From contig CALNXK010000008.1 of the NCBI GenBank assembly GCA_942486035.1, forward strand, positions 6,090,001 to 6,154,000: DNA of 64,000 nt, given 5' to 3'. The position numbers and the translations under genes are program-made. The DNA comes from Porites lobata. Taxonomy: Eukaryota; Cnidaria; Anthozoa; Scleractinia; Poritidae. Shown piece after piece: positions 23,291-35,020 of the stretch. The notes under the pieces are model-generated. The model was not told where the DNA came from and ran no database searches. It saw only the letters and a list, made by a program, of their open reading frames with translations. Positions within the stretch are counted from its first letter, which is position 1, and each line of letters starts with the position of its first letter.

Positions 23291-23363
23291 GGCTTGTTAG
23301 CTCAATTGGTAGAGCGCTGCACCGGTATCGCAGTGGTCAAGGGTTTGAATCCCGTCCAAGCCT
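23291..23363 (+). tRNA. tRNA-Thr(GGT)-like gene or pseudogene
   Basis: The 73-base segment folds as a tRNA. The acceptor stem GGCTTGT/CCAAGCC has one mismatch, D-arm GCTC..GAGC, anticodon stem CTGCA/CGCAG with loop CCGGTAT (anticodon GGT) and T-arm AAGGG TTTGAAT CCCGT. Position 33 is C rather than U, the usual TTC of the T loop reads TTT, and two stem pairs mismatch. It is therefore probably an inactive copy or a tRNA-derived repeat. It is followed at once by a hairpin (AGCCTGAAA / TTTCAGGCT) with a T run that could end transcription. Confidence 0.6.
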
Positions 23364-23382
23364 GAAATTTTTTCAGGCTTTC
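23358..23382 (+). terminator. Hairpin plus T-run after the tRNA-like gene
   Basis: AAGCCTGAAA and TTTCAGGCTT form a perfect stem overlapping the tRNA acceptor 3' strand. The T6 run inside is a good RNA polymerase III stop. Confidence 0.45.
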
Positions 23383-25244
23383 TTTTCGCAACTGCAAAAG
23401 TTGCCTTTATAACCGCGTCCGTGTTTTACCAATCCAGTCCAGTCCATGTTTTATCACATGCCGCTGAAATTTCAACTGGTATCTTAGTCCATATAATTTA
23501 TCAAAGGTACATAGCATTTTTTAAAGGTTCACCTTACATTACATTTTGCAGTTCAGCTGCATCTCACTGTTCGATTACATACGAGGAATAGATTTTTGGG
23601 AAATATCGTTCCTAAATCTAGCCCAACAAACCATAGTTCAAAATTTTCCCTCATCTTAACGTGAAATCTGCCCTATCGACATCGATCTTTCTCTCAACAA
23701 TGCGAAAGAATCCCGTTAAAAAACCACACGCACCACGCCAATTTCCCGCAGTGAAAGGGTCATAAATTTACCACGGTAAAAGTGTCCCTGCAACCGCACC
23801 TATTATTGAAGGAAATGTCTTCACGCTCACTTTATCTCTTTATTCTGTTCATATATGCCTTCTTGCTCTTTATATCCTTTTACACTTATAATAATGAACA
23901 CCTCCGTCTCTCCTGCAAGTTTGTTGTTGATACACTACTCAACTTTCCAACGTTTTTCAACATAATTGTTACAAATATCGACACATCCCGCGTAAACGCC
24001 TTCAGGCGTCTTCTTATTTCGGGGTAAGATTGGGCACACAAGTCCGTGATTTTTCGGCTTGTTTCGGCTATTTCACGAACTGAGACCAGAATTACTGCGA
24101 GATATCTCGAGGTCACTTCGAGTTCTCTCGTGAGTACTTTAATTACTTGGGCGTGGCCCAAAAAGAGTAATCGAGTTCACTTGTTTTGATTCAAAGTTGC
24201 AATAGGCACGCAATACGTGCATGAGAGGACACAGAGGCTTTTTACTGGAAGTACCATCCCACGCAGGGATGTTTTCTCCGCGGGCAGCTAATCCGACTTA
24301 ATCCCATTTAATATGTCGCGCTCCTCGAAAAAGCGAAATTTTTCTTGTCGTGTATTAGATTTCAGATACATTTTCTTAATCTTCATTTCGCGCCAGAATG
24401 ATTTAGTTTGCGCGCAAAGGGCTCCTAAAAAAATCAAAAGGTTTGTCGCACTTCGAGTCCACCTTCTGGAGATACGCCGTCTTGGTAGCTGGAATACATT
24501 GCCGAGGCGAAGATCTGGCATTTTTTCCTCCTCGTCGTATTTTCTTCACGGCAGATGTTTATATTTGTAGTGAGAATGCGGCGCATATCGGTGGATTTTA
24601 CTTCATGCGGCTTGCTACTTCTGAAAGAAGAGTGCCGGATTTCATCGTTTTGTTTATGTTTATTAGTGTTGGCAAATGTATGGTAAATGAACCGGCCACT
24701 GTAAGGTAAGAATTGAAGTTTTAAATTTATTTGTTGCTCGGCGAAAAATCGTGGAATTGGAATACGTGAAACTCGAGAGTATTACCTCTGTCATCTAATG
24801 TCATGCGATGACTCCTCACTTTTTCGATGCGACACGGATACAAGCGATAAATTTCTTTCGCAAAGTGAAGTATAATTTACTTAACGAGACCATTTGACGA
24901 ACATTTCTCGTTATATGCTTTATTCATATTTGCTTGGCTTATTCAGGCTACATGCCAGAGTTTGATGACAATGTTTGTGTGCTATAATTATGCTGATAAG
25001 TTTTTGCAGGCCGGCCCATCAAATTTGATGGGCTCCTGGTTTTTGCACCTTTATATTGAAACTCATGTAAGCCAAACGTTTGTTAACTCTAGAAAAACAC
25101 TCTTCTATTATGGAGGAACTTTTAACGTCTTTCGGGGCCCTAATATGGTGTCAAATTTTTAGGGGAAGCAAAGCTTGATTTTTGGCCAAACAGACTATAG
25201 CTTTTTTTTCTTTAACGAGAGCGCGAGGCAAACGTCCGTAAGTA
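23383..25244. other. Non-coding stretch before the 73-bp array
   Basis: Several overlapping short ORFs on both strands (24288-24709) have no recognised domain. A GTAAGA donor-like site follows 24708, but no acceptor or coding signature makes an exon convincing. Confidence 0.35.
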
Positions 25245-25616
25245 CAGTGTAAGCCAGTGATTCTTTAGGTAGAGCTAACAAACATAGGCTGCACTTTAGG
25301 TGGCACACCCATGGGTGCAGTGTAACCAAGTGATTCTTTAGTTAGAGCCAACAAACATAGGCTGCACTTTAGGTGGCACACCCATGGGTGCAGTGTAACC
25401 CAGTGATTCTTTAGGCAGAGCTAACAAGCATAGGTTGCACTTTAGGTGGCACACCCATGGGTGCAGTGTAACTCCGTGATTCTTTAGGCAGAGCTAACAA
25501 ACATAGGCTGCACTTTAGGAGGCACACCCATGGGTGCAGTGTAACCCAGTGATTCTTTAGGTAGAGCCAACAAACATAGGCTGCACGTTAGGTGGCACGA
25601 GCATGGGTGCAGTGTA
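25245..25616. repeat. 73-bp tandem repeat, five units
   Basis: CAGTGTAA recurs at 25245, 25318, 25391, 25464 and 25537, with the next CAG at 25610, an exact 73-base period. Units differ by a few substitutions. Each contains the 12-base palindrome CACCCATGGGTG or a variant. The array is cut by the BEL element, and its next partial unit resumes at 33004. Confidence 0.95.
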
Positions 25617-26202
25617 TGAAACTGCAAAAGCGTAAAGTCTCTTGGCCTTTTAATGACAACGCCACAAACCGAATTCGAATGAAGATTTATTGAGTGCGCA
25701 TATAAACGGCGTGGGTTGAAACTAAAACGATAAAAGAGTAAAAAAAAAGTTACAAGTTGCGACTAAGGTAAATAAGAGTAAAGAAATAACAAAACTGCAA
25801 AACGAGGACTGTGAAATACACTTACATTGTTTCGGGCAGAGAAAACTGCTGAAGCGGACTGCGAATAACGCGAAGCTAGGGACTTGCAAAAAACTAAAAC
25901 AGAACTGTGCTAAGCGCGGACCAAAATGAACTGCCCAAACTGTACTGCAAAATTACGATACGAAAAATACACTAGAACATGCGGAAAATAAAACTATAGA
26001 AACTTAGAAAGGCGCTAATGAAGATGAAACAGCAAAGAAACGCTAACGAGGGCGCGAAAACTAACAGAAAGGAATAAACACCTAAATTAACGCAAAAAAA
26101 GACTAAACAAAAGGACGAAAAGAAGTATAAACTAATTTGCGCACGCAAAGGAAAAACAAATGAAATAGAATAATAGAAAAAATGTTACACTTGGATCTTA
26201 CA
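25617..26202 (-). repeat. 3' LTR of BEL/Pao element
   Basis: 586 bp, near-identical to 32419-33003. Differences seen include a longer A run near 25741-25749, CTATAG versus CTATACGG, and GCGCACG versus GCGTACG. Confidence 0.95.
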
Positions 26203-26342
26203 TACCGGCCCCATAAGTGAGGAGCACACGCGAGGCACTTAAATTAAACAATTAAAGATCTAAGTGTCTTTCTAAGAGTTCTTAATGTTCTCTTCTCCTG
26301 AATTCAGAAAAATTGCACAGAAAATAACTCCAAAGGAAAAGT

Positions 26343-27853
26343 TCAAGCTTCTATCAGCAAGCAAAGTTTGTCAATTGGCCTCTCCAAAACTGCTCCTTTT
26401 ACTTTCACCCTGGTACGGCGCACCAAACCTTTCTTGTCGGCGAGGACTTCTACCACTCTACCAAGGGGCCATGAATTGCGAGGGGAATTTTCCGCGCTCA
26501 CTAGAACAATATCCCCAACGGCCAGGTTCCTGCGAATCGTCGTCCATTTCTGCCTACTTTGGAGCAGAGGCAAGTACTCCTTAGACCATCTCTTCCAAAA
26601 GATATCTGCGAGATATTGCACTTGTCTCCATCTGCGTCGAGAGAAGGAGTCTTCTTTATGGAATAACCCAGGGGGCATCTGAGGCTCCGAGCGTAAAAGA
26701 AGCAAATGGTTTGGTGTAAGGGGCTCCGGATCATTGGGGTCACCTGAAACAGTGGTGATTGGACGACCATTAATAATGCTTTCCACTTCGCATAGGAGGG
26801 TGACTAAACCTTCGTCGTCAACAGTTTGAGTTTGAAGCAAAGCTCGAAGGACCTTGCGCGTTGTTCGAATGCAGCGCTCCCAAACACCTCCATAATGGGA
26901 GCCATAGGGGGATTGAAGTTCCACTTGATACCCTTCTGAAGTAGAGCTTCGTGAATCTTGTTGAGATTCCATGCGTTGATGGATTCCCTGAGCTCCCTCT
27001 CTCCGCCGGTGAGATTGGTGCCATTATCGGATCTGATCTCCTTTACCTGGCCCCTCCTTGCTCTAAACCTTCTGAGCGCCATCAGGAAAGAATCAGTTTC
27101 CAAACTGTGCGCCACTTCAATGTGTACTGCGCGGATAGAAAGACACGTGAAAATGACCCCATATCTTTTCACAAGACTTCGCCCACGGCGTACCTGAAGA
27201 GGACCAAAACAATCAATGCCGACAGATGTAGAAGGTGGCTGACCTGGGGTAACACGATCCACGGGAAGGTCAGCCATTTTCTGCTCACAGAACGGGCCTT
27301 GACGCCGCCGGCAACTAAAACATTTCGAAAGAACTTTCCTGACAACAGAACTTGCGTTTACGATCCAAAACTTCTCGCGCGCAAGACTGATAACGTACTC
27401 TCTTCCAGAGTGACCGGAGATCTGGTGGTAATATTCTACTACAAGGTTGGTCACGTGATCCTTCTTGGGCAGAATAATCTGATGTTTGGCCTCAAATGCA
27501 GTGGACGCTAAACTTAACCTCCCACCGACACGTAAGACGCCGTTCACTAGGATTGGATCCAGACTTCGAAGGCTGCTGCTTTTCTTGACTTGCGTACCGT
27601 TTTCAGACTTGCTTAACAGCTCAAGCTCATCCGGAAAATTAAACTGCTGGACGTTCCTGAGGATTTCTAGCTCCGCGATTTCCAACTCCGTAACGGTAAT
27701 TGGTGGTAAAGAAAGGATGGAAGTTGAATGGATCGGCTCTCTCGAGTTTCCGCGTTTACTTAACCTTTGCAAGTTTCCACGGTACCGCAAAAACCATGCA
27801 ACTGACTTCTTCAATCGGTGCCAGGAAGACGCGCGTTGAAAGTACTCAACCAA
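26343..27853 (-). pseudogene. BEL/Pao integrase and DUF5641-like C-terminus (frameshifted)
   Basis: The first frame (27853-26804) has an HHCC-like zinc region (YYHQISGHSGREYV, then CFSCRRRQ). It also has the first two catalytic acids of the DDE core: GIDCFGPLQVRRG and EIRSDNGTNLTG. The third, in YGGVWERCIR, is read only in a second frame (26972-26343), so a frameshift near 26890-26900 splits the enzyme. The second frame ends with the basic domain typical of BEL elements (RRWRQVQYLADIFWKRW, then NLAVGDIVLV). The product would insert cDNA, but this copy cannot make it in one piece. Confidence 0.9.
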
Positions 27854-27865
27854 AGGATGCTCCGA

Positions 27866-28765
27866 CTAGGAAACAGAGGCGTGACAAACCTTATAAACCA
27901 TCTTCACTTCCGGGTCTCCGTCTTGAAGACATCCAAGTGATGAGGGGTTCCTAGGCCAATCTTCTTCTGACTTCCAGAGAAACTCCGGCCCCAGTAACCA
28001 TCTTTGGCAGCTCAACAATGCATTGGCAGTCAACGCTCTTGAAGCGCAATCTCCAGGATTCGCTACACCTTCCACATAGCGCCATTGATCTGGACTTGAG
28101 CCCTCTCGTAGCACGGCAACCCGATTGGCAACAAACGTGTGGAACCACGTACTTTCGTTCTTCACATAACGAAGCACTGACATGCTGTCTGACCAAAGCA
28201 CGGATTCGCAATTAGGAGGCATCTCCAGCTCTTCCTTGAGCATCTTATCTTGTCGCACAGAAACGGTTGCGGCCGAGAGCTCTAAACGAGGAACAGAAAT
28301 AGCTTTCAAAGGAGCAACGCGTGATTTTCCAAACAGGAAGGAACAATGAACTCGGTCCTCATGGCTAACCAGTCGAAGGTAAGTCACTGAACCATAAGCA
28401 GCTTCTGAGGCATCAGAGAAGTGATGCAGCTGACTGGATTTAACGGGACCAAAATCCTCTGGCTTTAAACAGCGACTCACAGCAAACTCCGAGAGCTTTG
28501 GAACATCTGCTAGCCAATTTTCCCAACGTGCAGCGTACTCAGTCGGGATCTCATCATCCCATCCAAGCTTAATGCGACAAAGATCTTGAAGGATTTCCTT
28601 CGCGGTCAGAACGAACGGTGCCAGGAATCCCAACGGATCGAAAATAGCACTCGCTAGAGACAAGATACCCCTACGCGTTGGTGGACGGGAGCTAATGTTG
28701 ACTCTGAAGCGGAACGAGTCGGATTCTACACACCATTGAACTCCTAGGGCTCGCTGAACAGGCAA
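27866..28765 (-). pseudogene. BEL/Pao RNase H region, bounded by two in-frame TAG stops
   Basis: The frame is the same as the RT above and the integrase below, separated only by TAG at 28766-28768 and TAG at 27866-27868. It opens with LPVQRALGVQWCVESDSFRF and continues with GILSLASAIFDPLGFLAPF, the usual BEL sequence after RT. The RNase H acids are in HFSDASEAAYGSV and VLWSDSMSVLRYV. An annotated start at 28765 would be an artefact, because the homologous protein runs through the stop. Confidence 0.85.
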
Positions 28766-30733
28766 CTAGTCCTTCCTTATGTCCATGTCCTTGATGTCCT
28801 TTGCTCGCTCCTTCTCAGGGATGGCTTGCAGAACACCACGGCTATTGCTGACCCATTTGGTTAGCTTGAAACCACCACGTGATAGTAAAGTGCATAAACT
28901 GCCAACATGCTCAACGGCTTTCTGCTCGCCGGGGAGGGACTTCAAACAATCATCAACATAAAAGTTTCTTTTAACTGTGTTAATGACGTCAGGAGGGAAA
29001 CTGTGACGATTATCTTCTGCTGTCTTGCGGAGTGCGAGATTTGCGCAAGCCGGTGATGAAATGGCTCCAAATAAGTGAACGACCATCTGATATTCTTGTA
29101 ATTCGCTTGCCATGTTGCCATCTTCCCACCAAAGAAAACGCAGAAAGGAACGGTCAGGATCTGGAACTTTCACTTGGTGGACCATGGACTCTATGTCCGC
29201 CATAACTACCACTCTCTCTTCACGAAACCTCAAGAGGACTCCTACAAGCGAACTGTTTAGGTCCGGGCCCTTGTACAGCATGTCATTGAGAGACTTTCCC
29301 ATAAATTTGGCCGAACAGTCAAACACGACGCGGATCTTTCCTGGCTTGCGAGGGTGGTAAACACCATGGTGCGGTATGTACCAGGCGGTGCCCTTCGCGG
29401 GGCTCTTCTGATCAGGGGACACTTTACGTGCATATCCTTTGCAGAGAATGTCTTCCATAAAGGCCTTATTATCTTGGTACAACTTCGGGTCTCTTTCTAG
29501 CCTTTTCTTCAACCAAATGGCGCGCTGCCAGGCCTGAGCCTTGTTGCTAGGTACAGGCGTTTGGCGATCCTTAAACGGTAAAGAGATTTGATAATGCCCG
29601 TTTCTCAACTCCACCGTCTGTTCGGCGATTTGCATAAATCTACGTTCGTCTTGAGACATCTCTGTCTTGCTATCAACGGTGGGATCGGTAAAATCGCGAT
29701 TGTAGAAGTCTTCTATCATCTGTTGGAGCCGGTGATCGACTTTAGCAACAAAAGTGGATGACCGTGAACTATGGTGACGACGGCCTAAGGGACCATTTAC
29801 CGCCCAGCCGATTCGAGTTCTTGAAGCATAAGGACCACCGTCTTGACTGTGTTTGACATCAAGTGGATCGAGAGCCCTGGGAACGTCACTAGCAATCAAA
29901 AGGCCAACCTCAGTGTTGAGACGAGGCAGAAAAACTCCTTGCAAGTGGGGCCACTGATCAACGTCGTCCTGAGTTGGAATGTCGCTGCTGGACACAGGAA
30001 TCTCCGGCCTGGTGTAAAGGGTCGGGAGGCTAATCCACTCGTTCTCATCCAAATCGGATACAAGAAGGTCGCGAACCAGGAAGTTGTTGGTGATGCTGTT
30101 TTTCTTCTCAAGAGTAGACAGGGATATCTTAACTTGCTGACCATTAATCCCGAGCTGCTTCATGAGCGATTCAGTACAGAAACTGGAGTTGCTACCGTTA
30201 TCCAAGAAGGCGTAGGTGATGACGCTCTTATCACTATCTTTCGCTCTTACTCTGACTGGTATTACGGCCATGCCTGTCCTACGACCCTCTCCTGAAGTCT
30301 CACTGTTGGCACTGGTGCCCGTTTTTACCATGTGACTACAAACTTGAGTGCTGATTACGTCTTCCGTGCCCACTCCAACGTCGACAGCTGGTCTCTCACG
30401 AGGGCTTGTATGTAAAACAGTAGGATGCTGACCTTTACAGTTCGCAATCTTGCAATTTTTCCTCTGCGGGCAAAACTTTGCGACGTGTTCGGTGGATAAA
30501 CATCCAAAGCACAGCCTTTTGGACAATTCTCTCTTGGTAGGGTTTCCACCGCAATGACTGGCAATCCTCAAGGGCGTGGTTTCTGCTACAATAGAGACAC
30601 CGATTTCTCCCTTGTGAGGGACCCTGATCGATTCCAGATGGCTGAACCTTACGAGTCTGAGGTCTCTGCTCTCCATCGGCGCGTTGACTTGGCTCCTTTG
30701 GCTGCGGAACCGCTTCACTGGTATGACCTTCAC
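28766..30733 (-). pseudogene. BEL/Pao zinc knuckle, aspartic protease and reverse transcriptase
   Basis: The 655-codon frame begins before the homologous region and joins gag by a frameshift near 30550. It shows zinc knuckles (CFGCLSTEHVAKFC, then CKIANCKGQH, about residues 74-105) and a retroviral-type protease site (AFLDNGSNSSF, about residue 173). It also shows RT motifs: KIRVVFDCSAKFMGKSLND (about 490), VVVMADIESM, and the catalytic FYVDDCL (about 610). The protein copies the element RNA. It ends at a TAG that interrupts a conserved stretch. Confidence 0.9.
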
Positions 30734-32384
30734 TATCGCCTACATGTGCTAAGAGACTGAGATTCTTGGGATTGCATGTCTTGCCTCCAGAGGACCGCTG
30801 ACCAGGCGACGATCTTACGGTATCGGATATCTTGCCAAAGACTGGGTTGGTTAGTATTCTTGCTTCGCGATCAACAAAGGCAACGAAGTCACTGAACTGT
30901 ACTGGCCTTAACTGTCTGTCCATGATGTCATCAGCTAAGCGACGCCATCTTTCTCTCATGCTGTAAGGAATCTTGAGCACCAACTTTTGAATGTTTGCTG
31001 GCTGATCAAACTTAGAAATGTACTGGCTACCTGCCAATGCGTTCTTGCAACTTGCGAGAAAGACTGAAAAACGATTCAAAGCCACACCATCTTCTGCCTT
31101 TATGCTCGGCCAGTCCAGGGCCTTCGTCTCGTAAGCGGATGCTATGCGATAATCGTCACCATACTTCCTTCTCAAAAGCCTACGAGCCTCGTCGTAACCT
31201 TCTTCCGCTGGTAAATGATGACAGGATCTTACAAGTTCCTTAACGTCCCCTGCGGTGAACTGCTCAAGGTAATAGAGTCTATCAGTACTGCTAAATGTTC
31301 TGGATTCAACCAAATTTTCAAAAGCGCGAACGAAGGTGCGGTACTCAATAGGGTTTCTGCGGAAGTTTGTTCCTATTCTGATTATGCGCTAGCAATTCCA
31401 TTATTCTATTCTGCTGAAACTGAAGAGCAGTCTGTTGCCGCTGCAAACCAATCGTTTCCTTTCTCAGATCCTCGCCGACTGTACACGCTTGATAATCAAA
31501 CTGGCCGTAAGGAACAGAATCCATGGACACGCCCTGGCCTGGGTGATGCACCTCGCCTGGAAAAGACCTTTTCGCATGGGGGCTGGTACGAGGGGGATCC
31601 TGATCCTGGAGCTCTGTCTCCAATTTTAAAGGCTTCACCTCCGGTAGAGAAGGGGAGGTCATTGCTGCGTAGACCCTCTCCTTAGCTGTTGTCTTGACCA
31701 TTTCGGCTTCGAGGTTAAGGCGTAATTCTTCCTGCTGTAAACGAAACTTTTCTCTTCGAGTGTTTGGCGCTTTTCGAGCATAGAAATTTCAGCTTTTAAC
31801 TCGGCAATTCTTGCGGCTTCTTTGGCTCTCGCGGCTGCAACTGATGAAGCACGTCCACCGCGTGAACTTGCTCGACTTGAATGTTTTGAAACCTTGGAAG
31901 CACCTGAAGGAATTGGTGTGCCAGCACAACTAATTGAATCCTCGGGATTCACTGCCGAATCTACTTGAAGCGATTCTGCTAATAACTTGTGTTCAATATT
32001 AATTATCCAATCGACGATCTCCTGACGGAACACACGAACCTTTCTCTCTTTGTCTTCAAGATAGCGTTGACCCTCAATAATGGCGTTCTCATCCAGAATT
32101 TCTTCGACGTAATCGCGATGGGCCTCTTTAAATCTTTCAAAGGCGTTGTCGAAGTAAGGAAGCTTCTCTTTAACCTCCAGAAGATTATGATCACCAGTAA
32201 GCAAGCCAGAAATTTCATTGGAAATGGCGGTTACGGTGGATAGGTGACCAGACCTTGAATTTTTCTTTAAACGAAGTGTTTCCAGGTTAGACGCTTCAAA
32301 ATCCAGCGAACGGTTTGGTTGTCGTACGCGTGTTCCAACTCGCCGGGCGACGGGATCTGTAAGCTGCTTGCGGCTAAAGTTCAT
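30435..32384 (-). pseudogene. BEL/Pao gag (frameshifted)
   Basis: The likely start is the ATG giving MNFSRKQLTDPVARRVGTRV (32384). The first frame (to 31659) is charged and helical, with a DUF1759-like lead-in and a coiled region near residues 190-230. The second (31701-31345) is proline/glutamine-rich, with QRQQTALQFQQNRIMELL. The third (31313-30435) carries the DUF1759 core (YLEQFTAGDVKELVRSCHHL) and a first zinc knuckle (CLYCSRNHALEDC). Gag would form the particle around the RNA. The frame changes near 31660-31700 and 31313-31345 are lesions. The one near 30550 could be lesion or programmed. Confidence 0.85.
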
Positions 32385-32418
32385 GACGAAACGACATGTC
32401 ACCAACAATTTTCAACGA

Positions 32419-33003
32419 TGAAACTGCAAAAGCGTAAAATCTCTTGGCCTTTTAATGACAACGCCGCAAACCGAATTCGAATGAAGATTTATTGAGTGCG
32501 CATATAAACGGCGTGGGTTGAAACTAAAACGATAAAAGAGTAAAAAAGTTACAAGTTGCGACTAAGGTAAATAAGAGTAAAGAAATAACAAAACTGCAAA
32601 ACGAGGACTGTGAAATACACTTACATTGTTTCGGGCAGAGAAAACTGCTGAAGCGGACTGCGAATAACGCGAAGCTAGGGACTTGCAAAAAACTAAAACA
32701 GAACTGTGCTAAGCGCGGACCAAAATGAACTGCCCAAACTGTACTGCAAAATTACGATACGAAAAATACACTAGAACATGCGGAAAATAAAACTATACGG
32801 AAACTTAGAAAGGCGCTAATGAAGATGAAACAGCAAAGAAACGCTAACGAGGGCGCGAAAACTAACAGAAAGGAATAAACACCTAAATTAACGCAAAAAA
32901 AGACTAAACAAAAGGACGAAAAGAAGTATAAACTAATTTGCGTACGCAAAGGAAAAACAAATGAAATAGAATAATAGAAAAAATGTTACACTTGGATCTT
33001 ACA
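32419..33003 (-). repeat. 5' LTR of BEL/Pao element
   Basis: 585 bp, see the 3' LTR entry. On the minus strand it is followed a short way inward by TGGTGACATG (about 32405-32396), a possible primer-binding site since such sites begin TGG. The tRNA is not assigned. Confidence 0.95.
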
Positions 33004-33369
33004 GTGTAACCCACTGATTCTTTAGGTACAGCCGGAACATAAACAAGCCAAGCGACACGAATGTCTGCCGCGCCCTGTTGGTCACAACACAGCACTTATC
33101 TTCATTTCATACAACCCACAGATAACGCACTGCAAACAAATCGGGAATAGAAAACAAACTTTTTGGAAAAACAGGGTACACCGAGTAAAACAAACTATTA
33201 AATAATTTAAATTTTCCCTTTGGAAAATAATCGTCCTTGCAGCACACGGTGCGAAGAGTTTGGCTTATTACTAAGAGTTTGACAATATTTTAGCTCCCAG
33301 ATGTCGAGCGCCAAAGAAGATGTCACACAAAATATCATGATCTGGTGCGTCAGATAATTAAGGGTAACA

Positions 33370-33620
33370 TTGAGTGATGCATAATTTCAATGAAGATTTT
33401 CGGAAAGGAGGTGATTTCTTAAACTCGTACTGAGCAAAATGACCCCGTAAACAAGTTGCATTCTTTCACGGTCGAACGGTAAAAGGGGCAGAGTCCAACA
33501 TCTTCACATGCAAACAGCGTTCTATTTTTAAAACCTTCATATTCTCTCATACACTAACCACGAAAGGGGCAAATTCCAAAGCTTTCACGTGCAAACTGCG
33601 TGACAATACAACTCACAGTA
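33370..33620. repeat. Diverged duplication, copy 1
   Basis: Similar to 34745-35020 (GAGGTGATTTCTTAAA, GTAAACAAGTTGC, TCCAACATCTTCAC). Each copy holds two subunits with AAAGGGGCAAA.TCC followed by TTCACGTGCAAACTG. Confidence 0.6.
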
Positions 33621-34117
33621 AGGGCCTGATCACGTGAGCCGGGGAAACAAAGCGCATGAACTTTGTGTTACCCGCTATCCTGTTTCTCGCTTGCTTCATT
33701 CCCCGGGTCGCCCGGCAAGCGTGATTACTTGGAAAATGTCCACCCGGGATCCCGGCATCACAATATTTGGATCCTTGCTAACCGGGCTGGCTCGGTTGTC
33801 ATATAATCACAAAGTTGATGTTTGTTGCGTTTAACTAAGGCGCCGGGATCTCTGCAAAGCGAGCCAGCTTCAGTTCTATAGCAAGATTTTACGCCCCCCT
33901 TGACCTCACCGATTTTTCATAGCCCCCGAGCACACACATACAATTTTAGCACTCTCCCCCCCCCTCCTTCCCTCTCAACATCTTAATACCCCCTTCTCTA
34001 CATTAAATGAGCTTTTGGCCTTATCATGTTCTCTCCATACAAATATTATCAAAAAAAAGCGAAGAACAATCCTGGACAGAAAGCCTAACCACGTTTAAAA
34101 TAAGTACAAGTACCGTA

Positions 34118-34240
34118 AATCCTCTAATAAGCGCCCCCCTCTCAAATAAGCCCCCTCCCTCTAATAAGCCCCCCTTTTCCGGGAAAGAAAGTTAATAAGG
34201 CCCCCCTCTCTATAAAGCCCCTCCCCTGCCCCTCCCACCC
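34118..34240. repeat. C-rich minisatellite (TAATAAGCCCCCCTCT-like)
   Basis: Degenerate head-to-tail copies of a roughly 14-17 base unit, AATAAGCCCCCCTC, on the plus strand. Confidence 0.7.
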
Positions 34241-34744
34241 CTAATTATTCTTCACTAATAATTGATAGATTGTATTAATTCAGACGACGATCAAATAGTA
34301 TCCCATGATGCATTTTTCCAGAAGCATCACCCAATATCGCAGTCATGGCAGATTCCATCGTGAAATAAGATCATGTATTTTCAATGCTCTCCCAATGAAA
34401 CAATAATTGATATTTAGATATGGACTTTAATTCGAAAGTATGCGTCCTATGCATTGTGGTTTTAGAAGTTTGAAGGGCAGCTTTTTTTCTTGAAGCTGAA
34501 CCGAGTATTGTTAATCCCGTAAACAAGTTTTATTCTCTCTCGAAACGTATTTTATTTAGTAAAGATGCTTAACTTAAGTAGAAACAGTTGCGTTGGGGAA
34601 TAAAATTAGAAGAAGCTAATTGACACAACAATTAGAAATTGTTTTGTTGAGTGGAATAACATGACATGAGTAGAAATATATTTTATCGGCTGCTTGATAA
34701 TTTTCTTGGAAGTTAATAAATGTTAGGCTATCAACCTTGACGTT

Positions 34745-35020
34745 GCATGAAGCATAATTTAATTGCAGATGTTGTAAAGCCGAGGTGATTTCTTAAAATC
34801 GTTTGAGAAAATTTTCTAGTAAACAATTTGCTTTTCTTTTACGTACGAATTGTAAAAGGGCCAAAGTCCAACATCTTCACGTGCAAATTGTGTGCATGAG
34901 TTATTTTTATAATTCTGTTTACTGGATTACTGCGTGATAACTCGAATTCCCTCGCGTACGAACTACGAAAGGGGCAAAGTCCGACACTTTCACGTGCAAA
35001 CTGTGTGATTCTACATCTCA
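34745..35020. repeat. Diverged duplication, copy 2
   Basis: See 33370-33620. The CACGTG-containing subunit occurs at about 34861 and 34978. Confidence 0.6.

Larger units (their letters stand above)
25617..33003 (-). mobile_element. BEL/Pao LTR retrotransposon, near-complete but broken
   Basis: It is 7387 bp, with LTRs of about 585 bp at both ends that begin TGAAACTGC and end CTTACA. The host repeat is duplicated as GTGTA on each side (25612-25616, 33004-33008), a perfect 5-bp target duplication. On the minus strand the order is gag (DUF1759), zinc knuckle, aspartic protease, reverse transcriptase, RNase H, integrase, DUF5641-type C-terminus, which is the BEL/Pao order. LTRs differ at only a handful of positions, yet the coding region carries two TAG stops and several frameshifts. 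Confidence 0.97.

Noticed and set aside
24288..24709. Possible exon before a GTAAGA donor at 24709
   Set aside because: Three frames on two strands are open equally and no acceptor or recognisable peptide supports one.
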